Shown here piece after piece: positions 7,742-15,839 of a stretch of 64,000 nucleotides of DNA. How positions within the stretch are numbered: position 1 is the first letter of the stretch; every line of letters starts with the position of its first letter. The notes under the pieces were generated by a model. It saw only the letters and a list, made by a program, of their open reading frames with translations. It had not been told where the DNA came from and searched no databases. Location: the NCBI GenBank assembly GCA_015075375.1, contig JABTUM010000001.1, forward strand, positions 677,201 through 741,200. Reading direction: 5' to 3'. Origin of the DNA: Planctomycetota bacterium (GTDB lineage Bacteria > Planctomycetota > SZUA-567 > H5-PLA8). The translations under genes were made by a program, and so were the position numbers.

Positions 7742-9025
7742 ATGATCGACGAATCTCGTCCGTTGCGTTTGGCGTTGGTGGGATGCGGTGGGCGCGGCAT
7801 CGGGGTCAGCCGGGAGTTTCAGGAACACCTGAAGCTGGCGCGCGTTACGGCGTTGTACGACGTGGCGGCGGCGGGGATCGAACGGGCGAAGCAGGCCTTC
7901 CCTGAGGCCACCCCTTGCAAAAGCCTGGAGGAATTGGGGCGTCGGGAGGACGTGGACGCCGCGTTCATCGCGACCACCGACGATACCCACGTCGACTGTG
8001 CGCTGGCGCTCAAACCGTTCAAAAAGCATCTGCTCGTGGAAAAGCCGCTGGCCATTTCCATCGCCGACTGCGACCGGCTGGTGAACGGGTTTGCCGGAGA
8101 GCGCGAGACGGTTCAGATGGTGGGCTTGTGCATGCGCTACAACAATGCGATGCAGCGCGTGCATCAATTGGTTTCGAACGGGATGATCGGCGAGATCCTG
8201 TGCGCCGACTGCATCGACCACGTGAGCGTGGGCGGAACGTATTACTTCCACCACTGGATGAGCCGCCGGAACAAGGTGATCGGCCTGTTGCTCCAGAAGG
8301 GCTGCCATTCGCTTGACTTTATCTCCTGGGTGATCGGCTCGAAGGCCGCGCGGGTGCATTCGTTCGGCGGCCTCGATTATTACGGCGGCGACGAACCGGC
8401 GGAGAAAGTCTGCCACGAGTGCAACGAATTCGCAGATTGCAGCGAGCGGCAAGAACGGTTCATACAGCTCGATTATGTCCAGAAGCCGCAGCGCAAACCC
8501 GATTTCTGCGCTTACAGCCGCGAAGTCGACGTGAACGACAACGCCGTGGTGAACGTGCTGTACGAAAGCGGCGCGAAGCTTTCGTATACGGAGTGCCATT
8601 TCAGCCCCGATTACGAGCGGAAATTCTGCTTCATCGGCACCAAAGGCCAGATCGAATTGTCCTGTCCGCACGGCCGGGCGCCGGAGATCGCGGTGAGTTT
8701 CCGGCTGCGGCCGGGAAAGGTCATGCGCGAGACGGTCGAGATGGATCCGGGCGGGCACCAAGGCGGCGATCCGGCCATGCTGCGCGAGTTCGTTGCGGCG
8801 ATCAACGAGCGGCGCAAACCGCTGACGGATTTCGCGGCCGGGCGCGAGGGCGCGGTGATCGCCATTTCGGCGGAAGAATCGATCGAATCGGGGCAGGTGG
8901 TCGAGGTGACCGACCCCGATGGCACGCCGCGCAAGGTCACGCGGCGTAAAGGCCGCAGCCGCGAGTTGTCGCGCACGGAGTTGCTCGATCGCACGCCGCT
9001 GTACGCAAAACGCGCGGGCGGTTAA
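7742..9025 (+). CDS. Gfo/Idh/MocA-family oxidoreductase
   Basis: A 427-residue NAD(P)-dependent oxidoreductase. The N-terminal Rossmann fold starts with LALVGCGGRGIG (about residues 10-21). EKPLAIS, around residue 100, carries the conserved Lys-Pro that contacts cofactor and substrate. The C-terminal alpha/beta domain includes SYTECHFSPDYERKF. An unusual Cys-rich insert near residues 224-236 (CHECNEFADC) could bind metal or form disulfides. Members act on sugars, inositols or sugar acids; the substrate is not evident. The ATG has GGGAGG 7 nt upstream. It is likely monocistronic and controlled through the palindrome at 7678. Confidence 0.9.
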   Translation: MIDESRPLRLALVGCGGRGIGVSREFQEHLKLARVTALYDVAAAGIERAKQAFPEATPCKSLEELGRREDVDAAFIATTDDTHVDCALALKPFKKHLLVEKPLAISIADCDRLVNGFAGERETVQMVGLCMRYNNAMQRVHQLVSNGMIGEILCADCIDHVSVGGTYYFHHWMSRRNKVIGLLLQKGCHSLDFISWVIGSKAARVHSFGGLDYYGGDEPAEKVCHECNEFADCSERQERFIQLDYVQKPQRKPDFCAYSREVDVNDNAVVNVLYESGAKLSYTECHFSPDYERKFCFIGTKGQIELSCPHGRAPEIAVSFRLRPGKVMRETVEMDPGGHQGGDPAMLREFVAAINERRKPLTDFAAGREGAVIAISAEESIESGQVVEVTDPDGTPRKVTRRKGRSRELSRTELLDRTPLYAKRAGG

Positions 9026-9158
9026 CGCAAGCGGTGTGTCGCGCACGGCGAATAGGTTTACCGTCAATCGATTGAAAAAAATGGTTTCGCGCCGAGTTAA
9101 TATGCCGGTGCGAATGGATTGACCCGGTGCGCACCACGTGGTTTACTTCTGTTGCATA

Positions 9159-9180
9159 GCGAGGCCAATCGTTGCCTCGC
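9159..9180. terminator. Hairpin in the Gfo/Idh-histidine kinase spacer
   Basis: GCGAGGC-caatcgtt-GCCTCGC is a perfect 7-bp stem with an 8-nt loop, followed by a T-containing but interrupted tract. It could terminate the upstream gene (133 bp away) or lie in the leader of the kinase gene. No other gene is seen between 9026 and 9248. Confidence 0.4.
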
Positions 9181-9248
9181 TCTGTCGTTATATGAGTAAG
9201 TTTGTTCGGCCGTATCGTATACCGAGCTGACGAGAAGTGAGGCTGCAT

Positions 9249-10790
9249 ATGGAAGCTCTTCCACCGATTCAGGTTCTCCTGGTCGAAGACGACCCCGCTC
9301 AGCTTGAGACGTACAAGCAGATGCTGGGCGGATACGAAGAGGACGTCTTCGAGGTCACGCCCGCGCGCACGCTGGCCGATGCCGTGCGCCAGATGCGCGA
9401 GCGTGGCTTCGACGTAGTGCTGCTCGATCTCACGCTGCCCGATTCGCGCGGGCTGGACACCGTTTCCGCGGTGCAGGAAGTGGCCCCGCACCTCCCGATT
9501 CTGGTGCTCACGGGCTGGGACGCCGACGAGTTGGCGGTGAAGGCCATCGAACGCGGCGCGCAGGATTGCCTGCAGAAGGGCCGCATCAACATTCGCCTGT
9601 TGCGCCGCGCACTGCGTTACGCGATCGAGCGCAAAAAACTGATGGGCCAATTGCTGGGTCAGAACGCGCGGCTCAAGGAATTGGACCGGCTGAAGAACGA
9701 GTTCGTTTCCTTCGTATCGCACCAGTTGCGCACGCCCGTGACCGCCATGGAAGTGGCGCTGTCGCTCATGGAGAGCAAGCCGCCGAAGGAGCCGGCCGAA
9801 GATCACCTCGAAAACTTGCGGCTGGTGCGGCGTAATGTGGACCGCCTGCGGACGCTGATCAACGACGTGCTGGACATTTCGCGCATAGAGTCCGGCCGTT
9901 TGCGCGTCGAGTTGCAGGAAACGGATCTGGGCGTGCTGGCGCTCGAGACTCTGGATCTGCTGCGCCCGCTGGCCCGGCAGCGCCAGGCGCGCTTGTCCAC
10001 GGACCTGCGCCGCGACGTGTTGTGGGTGCAATGCGACCCGCAGATGATCGGCCAGGTGCTTTCGAATCTCGTTTCCAACGCGCTGGTCCATAACGAACCA
10101 GGGGTGGAAGTGCAGATCGGCGCGGAATCCCTGGGCTCGCGCGTTCGCCTATGGGTCCGCGACAACGGGGTCGGCCTGGACGCCGAAGATCAGGAACGGA
10201 TCTTCCTTCCCTATTATCAGATCAACCGGCGGCGCGCGCGCGGACAACGCGCCACCAGCGGCCTGGGCCTGCCCATCGCCAAAGGGCTGGTGGAAGCGCA
10301 CCAGTCGCGCATGAACGTGACCTCCAAACCGGGCGGTGGCTGCGTCTTTTCGTTCGAACTGGCGCAAGCCTCTGCGCTGTTGCCCCAGTGCGAACAGCGC
10401 GAATCCTGGGCGCTGCCGGGCGTGCAGGTTTCGGCCGACCGCTACGGGCCGGGCGTACGCTTTTGCGTGGCCGGACCGCTGACCCTCGAAACGATCCACG
10501 GCATCACCGAGATCGCTCACCGCGTGATGCGCAACTGGTCCCCGCACCTGGCCGTCGATCTGGAATCGTGCTCCAAGATAGACAGCCGCGGCATCGGAAG
10601 TCTGGTGGAATGGCGCGCGATCGCGCAGTCGCTTTCGGGCAGCATCGTGCTGCTGCACGTGCCGCCGCGCATTCGCCGCGTGCTGGACGAAGTGGGATTG
10701 GGAGAAACGCTGCCCGGATTCGGAACGTTGCAGGCCGCGCTGCTGGCGCTCGCTTCCGGTAATCCAGACGAAGGCGGGTCCAGCCCATGA
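9249..10790 (+). CDS. Hybrid sensor: REC - histidine kinase - STAS
   Basis: 513 residues. Residues 5-125 are a receiver domain with the acidic pair in LVEDD and phospho-acceptor D60 in VVLLDLTLPDS. A coiled linker leads to HisKA with phospho-accepting H158 (FVSHQLRTP). The HATPase domain (about 265-375) has the N-box around SNLVSNALVHNEP, the G1 box DNGVGL and a Gly-rich lid (SGLGLPIAKGLVEAH). Residues about 390-505 fold as a STAS domain (LAVDLESCSKIDSRGIGSLVEW), as in anti-anti-sigma factors. No sensor or TM segment is present, so input is probably through the receiver. ATG 9249 has GAGG 6 nt upstream. It overlaps the next gene by 4 nt. Confidence 0.9.
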   Translation: MEALPPIQVLLVEDDPAQLETYKQMLGGYEEDVFEVTPARTLADAVRQMRERGFDVVLLDLTLPDSRGLDTVSAVQEVAPHLPILVLTGWDADELAVKAIERGAQDCLQKGRINIRLLRRALRYAIERKKLMGQLLGQNARLKELDRLKNEFVSFVSHQLRTPVTAMEVALSLMESKPPKEPAEDHLENLRLVRRNVDRLRTLINDVLDISRIESGRLRVELQETDLGVLALETLDLLRPLARQRQARLSTDLRRDVLWVQCDPQMIGQVLSNLVSNALVHNEPGVEVQIGAESLGSRVRLWVRDNGVGLDAEDQERIFLPYYQINRRRARGQRATSGLGLPIAKGLVEAHQSRMNVTSKPGGGCVFSFELAQASALLPQCEQRESWALPGVQVSADRYGPGVRFCVAGPLTLETIHGITEIAHRVMRNWSPHLAVDLESCSKIDSRGIGSLVEWRAIAQSLSGSIVLLHVPPRIRRVLDEVGLGETLPGFGTLQAALLALASGNPDEGGSSP

Positions 10791-11176
10791 AACGCATTCT
10801 GGTCGTAGACGACGAAGCGGACGTGCGCGAAGCCTTGGTACGGCTGCTTTCGGCGCAAGGGCACACAGTCGAAGAAGCTTCCGATGGGTTGGAGGCGCTC
10901 GAGTTTCTGCGGCGCGATCCCTGGATGGATCTGGTGCTGCTGGATGTGATGATGCCGGAGATGGACGGTTTCGAGACGCTGCGGCGCCTGCGCGACTTGG
11001 GCTACGCGCGGATTCCCGTCATCGTCATGACGGCGCGCTTCTCGCCGCTGGATGTGGCCCACGCGCACGACTTCGGAGCGTACGTATTCATCCGCAAACC
11101 CTTCGAGACCGCGGAATTGCTGAACGCGATCCAATACGTCTTCAAGGAGTCCTCCACCACCCTCCCGTCGGTGTGA
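10787..11176 (+). CDS. CheY-like response regulator
   Basis: A 129-residue stand-alone receiver domain. The acidic pocket is in LVVDDEADV, the phospho-acceptor Asp in VLLDVMMPEMDG (about residue 52), the switch Thr in VIVMTAR, and the conserved Lys in IRKPFE. It has no output domain. The ATGA overlap with the preceding kinase gene implies translational coupling and a functional pair, with this protein as likely phosphoryl acceptor. Confidence 0.93.
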   Translation: MKRILVVDDEADVREALVRLLSAQGHTVEEASDGLEALEFLRRDPWMDLVLLDVMMPEMDGFETLRRLRDLGYARIPVIVMTARFSPLDVAHAHDFGAYVFIRKPFETAELLNAIQYVFKESSTTLPSV

Positions 11177-11275
11177 GGTTTGCCCCTGTTGCGTGCCGTG
11201 ATGCGGGGAGTAGACTTCCAGGGTTCCGAGCGCTGCGCGGCCGGTTCCCGCGCGCGGTCATCCGGGGTTCCCGTC

Positions 11276-12283
11276 ATGGTTACGCCAGCTCAGGTCGTGG
11301 ATGCCTACGGGCGGCGCTTCACCTATTTGCGCGTCTCCGTCACGGATGTCTGCAATCTGCGCTGCGTCTATTGCATGCCCGAGGAAGGCGTCGCGTGGCT
11401 GCCCAAGGACGAGATTCTCAGCTACGAAGAGATCACCACCGTCGTCGAAGCCGCGGCGGCGGTGGGGGTGTACAAGGTCCGGCTGACGGGCGGCGAACCG
11501 CTGGCGCGGCGCGAAATCGCGACGCTCGCGGGGATGATCGCGCGGGTGCCGGGCATCACCGACTTGGCGCTGACCACCAATGGGTTGCTGCTGGGTAAGT
11601 ACGCCGCAGACCTGAAGGCGGCGGGCTTGAAGCGGATCAACATTTCGCTGGATACGCTCAACCCCGAAAAATTCATTCAGATCGCCCGGCGCGGCCGGCT
11701 GGAGGACGTGCTGGAGGGCATTGCCGCGGCGCAAGCCGCGGGCTTGGCGCCGATTAAGCTCAACATGGTGGTGCTGGGCGGACTGAACGACGATGAAGTC
11801 GAGTCGTTCGCGGCCATGACGCTGGAGCGGCCGCTGGACATGCGCTTTATCGAATACATGCCGCTGCAGGAAGCCAAGGATTGCGCCTTGGGGAGCGGAA
11901 GCTTCGGCTTCGTACCCAACACGGTCACGAAGGAACGGCTGACGCGGCGCTTCGGGACGCTGGATCCGCTGGAAGTCGGCAACTCGATGCGCGGCCCGGC
12001 GGAAGTCTGGCGGATACCCGGCGCGGCGGGGCGGCTGGGGTTCATCAGCGCCATGAGCGCGCCGTTCTGCGCGAAGTGCGACCGCTTGCGCCTCACCGCC
12101 AACGGCGAACTGCGCAGTTGTTTGCTCGACGGAGGCGGCGTGGAAGTGAAGAGTTTGCTGCGCGGTGGCGGCTCCACGGCAGACTTGGTGAATGCATTCC
12201 GGCAAGCCGCGGCGCTGAAGCCCGAACTGCACAAAGTGTGGCATGAGATCCCGGCTTCGGCGATGAGCCGGATCGGCGGCTGA
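11276..12283 (+). CDS. moaA: GTP 3',8-cyclase MoaA
   Basis: 335 residues. This radical-SAM enzyme converts GTP to 3',8-cyclo-dihydro-GTP, the first step of molybdenum cofactor synthesis. The radical-SAM cluster Cys are C26, C30 and C33 (CNLRCVYC), followed by the TGGEPL motif. The second 4Fe-4S cluster has the family spacing C-x2-C-x13-C in FCAKCDRLRL plus the following RSC. The chain ends in the Gly-Gly required for activity in the family. ATG 11276 gives the usual length; an open frame extends further upstream but lacks homology. No other moco genes are nearby. Confidence 0.95.
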   Translation: MVTPAQVVDAYGRRFTYLRVSVTDVCNLRCVYCMPEEGVAWLPKDEILSYEEITTVVEAAAAVGVYKVRLTGGEPLARREIATLAGMIARVPGITDLALTTNGLLLGKYAADLKAAGLKRINISLDTLNPEKFIQIARRGRLEDVLEGIAAAQAAGLAPIKLNMVVLGGLNDDEVESFAAMTLERPLDMRFIEYMPLQEAKDCALGSGSFGFVPNTVTKERLTRRFGTLDPLEVGNSMRGPAEVWRIPGAAGRLGFISAMSAPFCAKCDRLRLTANGELRSCLLDGGGVEVKSLLRGGGSTADLVNAFRQAAALKPELHKVWHEIPASAMSRIGG

Positions 12284-12360
12284 GTTCCGCACTGTCATTT
12301 ATTGCAACGCAAACCGCCCCGCGTTCGGCAGCATTTCCTGGTGACCTCGCTCTAATTGAA

Positions 12361-12414
12361 TGCGGAATCCGCACGCTCAAAGGGCTTAGAGCGCGTCTAA
12401 ACGTATGACCCTTT
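12361..12414. promoter_or_regulatory. Palindrome and nested stem in the esterase leader
   Basis: TGCGGA-a-TCCGCA (12361-12373) is a perfect palindrome. Immediately after it, AAAGGG (12379-12384) pairs with CCCTTT (12409-12414), enclosing TTAGA-gcgcg-TCTAA (12386-12400). The nested stem ends just before the GGAGGA ribosome-binding site of the gene at 12431. Confidence 0.4.
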
Positions 12415-12430
12415 AGCGGAGGATCGATCG

Positions 12431-13783
12431 ATGCGTGTATGGACGAAGTGCGGACTCCTTCTTGCGCTTCTGATTTCGGCCAACTTGTTTGCCGCTGGCG
12501 CGGAGAAGCGCGATCTGGCGGCGGGCGGCCACTATGTGTTGTTACTGCCCGAGCCGTACAAGCCCGAGAAAAAGCACGAAGTGATTTTGGCGCTGCACGG
12601 AGCCGGCGATACGGCGGAGAACTTCACGCGGTTTTGGACGGGGTTTGCGAAGAAGCGCGGGAGCATCCTGGCGGTTCCGGAGGCGAGCAGCAAGGCAGGC
12701 CCCGGGTACACCTGGAATAGCGACGACATCGCGCGCATCGTGGCGACCTTGGAGGACGTGAAGAAAAACTTCAGCGTGGATCCCGGTCGCGTACTCCTGA
12801 CCGGACATTCCGCGGGCTGCGCGATCGGCTTCATGACGCTGGAGAAGGAGCATGCGCACTTCACTTGCTTCGGCGGCACGGCACATGGCCTGTCGCCCGG
12901 AACCAAGCCTGCGGTCTACGAACCGGCGTCCAAGACCACGGCCATCTACTACTCGGTCGGGAAGCAGGATCCGAACCACCGCATCTACGCTTCCACCGTC
13001 GAGACGCTGAAGGCCGCGAATGTATTCCTGAAACACGAAGAGCCGGATATTGGGCATACGATCGTGCCTGCCCAGATCGAAAGTATGCTGCAGCACTTCG
13101 ACGCGGCCTGCGACCGTGGAGGCGCGGAGAAACTCACCGCGGCGAAGCGGCTCCTGGAAGGCAAACAATGGGGCCCGGCCGAACAGGCGTTGCAGGAGGC
13201 ATCCGGTGGATTCGGCGCTTCGGCCCAGGAAGCGGCGAAATTGTTGGAGACGCTGAAGGCTGACTTGGGCGCGAAACTTGCCGAAGCCAAAGGCCAAGCC
13301 GGGCCCGATGCGCTGGAGGCGTTACACGCCTTTGCGCGGGATTATCGCGGCACGAGCTTTGAGGCGTTGGCCAAGCAAGAAGCGCAGAAGATCGCGGACG
13401 ATCCCAAGACGGCGGAGTTGGCGCGGCAGCGCAAGCAGGAAGGACGCAACGCCGAAGGGCAAAAGGCGCTGGCCGATGCGCAGGCGCTGGAGAAATCCGG
13501 CAAGCTGCCCTTGGCACTCGAAGCGTACAAGCGCGTGGCGCACGAGTATGCCGATACGCCAGCCAAAGCGCCGGCGGAAGCCGCGGCCACGCGCATGGCC
13601 CAGGACCCCAGCGTAAACGCCGCGCAGTCGTTGGCCGAAGCCGAGAAACTCTTCAAGCGCGCGGAGAATTACCTGCGCAACAACGCGCCCGACCTGGCGA
13701 AACAGCTTTATATGCAAGTCGCCGAGAAGTACCCGGATACGGAGTTCGGCAAGAAGGCGAAGACCGAAGCCGGAAAGCTATAA
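12431..13783 (+). CDS. Secreted alpha/beta-hydrolase (esterase) with TPR-like tail
   Basis: 450 residues. A signal peptide (about 1-22, ending NLFAAGAEK) precedes a small PHB-depolymerase/feruloyl-esterase-like hydrolase domain (about 30-225). Its nucleophile is S127 in GHSAG, the oxyanion strand is LALHGAGD, and the likely catalytic His is in EEPDIGHTIV. Residues about 230-450 are Ala/Glu/Lys-rich helices with two or three TPR-like or YfgC-like repeats (ALEAYKRVAHEYADTPA and LAKQLYMQVAEKYPDTE). The tail may bind partners. It acts outside the cytoplasm; the ester substrate is unknown. Confidence 0.8.
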   Translation: MRVWTKCGLLLALLISANLFAAGAEKRDLAAGGHYVLLLPEPYKPEKKHEVILALHGAGDTAENFTRFWTGFAKKRGSILAVPEASSKAGPGYTWNSDDIARIVATLEDVKKNFSVDPGRVLLTGHSAGCAIGFMTLEKEHAHFTCFGGTAHGLSPGTKPAVYEPASKTTAIYYSVGKQDPNHRIYASTVETLKAANVFLKHEEPDIGHTIVPAQIESMLQHFDAACDRGGAEKLTAAKRLLEGKQWGPAEQALQEASGGFGASAQEAAKLLETLKADLGAKLAEAKGQAGPDALEALHAFARDYRGTSFEALAKQEAQKIADDPKTAELARQRKQEGRNAEGQKALADAQALEKSGKLPLALEAYKRVAHEYADTPAKAPAEAAATRMAQDPSVNAAQSLAEAEKLFKRAENYLRNNAPDLAKQLYMQVAEKYPDTEFGKKAKTEAGKL

Positions 13784-13789
13784 GGTCTG

Positions 13790-15499
13790 CTAAGGCGCAG
13801 GAAGCTGGTCGGGCTCCACCTTTTTGAACAACACCTCGGGCTTGCCCAGCGTCTGGCCGGGCAGAACCAGTTCCCGCGCGTTGCGCGCCGCGGTTCCCGG
13901 AGCGTGCGCGGCGTTGCGGTCGAGGCCGAAACAGCTCAGCAATTTGGCCGAACTCTCCGGCAGGAAAGGGCGCAGCAGCAGACCCAGCGCGGCGGCGGTT
14001 TCCAGGCATATGCGCAGGGTCGTGCCGCAGGCTTCGAGGTCGTCCTTGCGCTGTTTCCAAGGCGCCCTTTCGTCGAAATAGCGATTCCCTTCGCGCGCGA
14101 GGTCGATGGCCACAGCCAGCGCGTGCTTGAAGCGCAACCGGTCCAGGCTCTCCGCGGATGCCTTGCAAGCGTGGTCGGCGGCGGCGCGCAGCCGTTCCTC
14201 GGCCTCGCCCGGCAGCCTTCCTTCCGGCACGCGGCCGTCAAAATACTTATGCGTGAAGGTCAGCGTGCGGTGCGCGAAATTCCCGAGGACGTCGGCCAAC
14301 TCGCCGTTGTAACGCTGCGCGAAATCGGTCCAGGTAAAGTTACTGTCGTTCTCTTCGGGGGCGATGGAGGTCAGGTAATACCGGAGCGGATCGGCTCCGA
14401 ACAGGTTGACGAACTCGCCAATTTCCACCGCGTTTCCCTTCGATTTGCTCCCCTTTTCTCCGCCGAAATTCAGAAACTCATTCGCCACCACCTGCGCGGC
14501 CAGATTGTACGGCCGCTCGCCCGGATCCGGCTCGTCGTTGTAGCCCAGTTCCATGGCCGGCCAGATCACCGTATGGAAGGGAATGTTGTCCTTGCCGATG
14601 AAGTTGTAAATGGTGCACGCGGGATCCTGCCAATACGCGCGCCAGCCTTCGGGATCTCCGCGCCGCGCGAAAAGCTGCTGCGTAAAAGTTACATACCCGA
14701 TGGGTGCATCGAACCAGACGTACAGGCGCTTCCCGGCGGCATCGGCCTCGGCCAGCGGAATTTTGACGCCCCATTCGGTGTCGCGCGTAATGCAGCGCGC
14801 GCGCAGTCCTTGCTTGAGCCAGCCTTGCGCACCGCGCAGAGTGCCCAGCCGCCAAGGTTCCGCGCCTGTTTCGGCGTGCTCCGCTACGTACGCTTCGAGC
14901 CGGCTCTGAAATGCGTCGAGCTTCAGAAACCAATGGTCTGTGTTCTTCAGCACCGGAGTGGAACGGTCGCCGGGCAAGGCGCAGCGCGGCTCCTTAAGTT
15001 CGGTGACGTCGTAGGTCTCGCCGCAGGAGTCGCACTGGTCGCCGCGCGCACCGTCTTTTCCGCAACGCGGACAGATTCCTTCCACATAGCGATCGGGCAG
15101 AAACAGTTTCGATTGCTCGCTGTAGTATTGCTGGGTCGTGCGCTTATCGATGAAACCTTTGCTCAGAAGCTTTTTAAAGAAATGCTGAGCGAGCGCGTGG
15201 TGTTCGGGCGAACTGGTGCGGCTCCAGATATCGAAGCGGATGTCGGCGGCGGCAAAGGCGGCCCCATTGGAGATATGATATTCGTCCACCACCGCCTGCG
15301 GCGTCGTATTTTGCTTCAGTGCGCTTAGCGTAATCGGGACGCCGTGCTCGTCGCTCCCGCAGACGAAGACCACGTCATCGCCCTTCAGCCTCCGCCAGCG
15401 AACGTAGATATCGGCAGGCAGGTAGGCGCCGGCCAGGTGACCCAGATGCACGCGGCCGTTGGCGTACGGAAGCGCGCTCGTTACCAGAACCTTGCTCAC
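13790..15499 (-). CDS. metG: Methionyl-tRNA synthetase
   Basis: 569 residues. This class I synthetase charges tRNA-Met. The HIGH-type motif is HLGH in the first 25 residues (GRVHLGHLAGAYLPADI). The zinc-knuckle region has two Cys pairs (CPRCGKDGARGDQCDSC). The KMSKS loop reads SKSKGN, a known variant. The anticodon-binding helical domain follows; the C-terminal tRNA-binding (EMAP-like) extension is absent, as in short MetG forms. The start is GTG 15499, with AAGGAG 8 nt upstream. It converges with the esterase gene, the stops being 6 bp apart. Confidence 0.95.
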   Translation of the reverse strand: MSKVLVTSALPYANGRVHLGHLAGAYLPADIYVRWRRLKGDDVVFVCGSDEHGVPITLSALKQNTTPQAVVDEYHISNGAAFAAADIRFDIWSRTSSPEHHALAQHFFKKLLSKGFIDKRTTQQYYSEQSKLFLPDRYVEGICPRCGKDGARGDQCDSCGETYDVTELKEPRCALPGDRSTPVLKNTDHWFLKLDAFQSRLEAYVAEHAETGAEPWRLGTLRGAQGWLKQGLRARCITRDTEWGVKIPLAEADAAGKRLYVWFDAPIGYVTFTQQLFARRGDPEGWRAYWQDPACTIYNFIGKDNIPFHTVIWPAMELGYNDEPDPGERPYNLAAQVVANEFLNFGGEKGSKSKGNAVEIGEFVNLFGADPLRYYLTSIAPEENDSNFTWTDFAQRYNGELADVLGNFAHRTLTFTHKYFDGRVPEGRLPGEAEERLRAAADHACKASAESLDRLRFKHALAVAIDLAREGNRYFDERAPWKQRKDDLEACGTTLRICLETAAALGLLLRPFLPESSAKLLSCFGLDRNAAHAPGTAARNARELVLPGQTLGKPEVLFKKVEPDQLPAP

Positions 15500-15839
15500 G
15501 GTAAGACTCCTTGCTTTATGTCCGTAAAAGCATCGTACCGGCTCGCGCGAATGCGCCAACCTCAGGTGCGGCAATATGCTTTGATTTCAAAACAGGACAG
15601 CGGGCGCGCCGGATGGCGCGAAGGAGGCGAGCGGGGCGGTCACATCGAGAAGCATGCGTACATCGGAAAGTCCTCCCACAGGGAACTATTCATACCCCCC
15701 GGCGAGGCCTTCTGTCAAACTTGAGGGCGGCCATTGGCGAGTGCAACCGAGGCCGGTAGGATGCTCCACACATCCTGCGGCTACCCCAAGATTCAAGAGA
15801 CGCAGGGGATTCGCCGCCTGACCTTTCGAAAGCCGATCG
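15500..15839. other. Intergenic spacer between divergent metG and photolyase genes
   Basis: No supported gene, tRNA or T-box/S-box motif is seen in these 340 bp. The region must hold both promoters, but no convincing -35/-10 pair stands out. Confidence 0.5.

Noticed and set aside
4612..7800. Long minus-strand open frame (over 1000 codons) opposite the glycoside-hydrolase-like gene
   Set aside because: Mirror frame of a GC-rich gene: no start signal, Arg/His/Val-rich composition and no motif, while the plus strand has TM anchor, linker and GH active-site motifs.
15500..15640. T-box or S-box leader of metG
   Set aside because: No T-box sequence, specifier stem or SAM-riboswitch core could be found on the minus strand.
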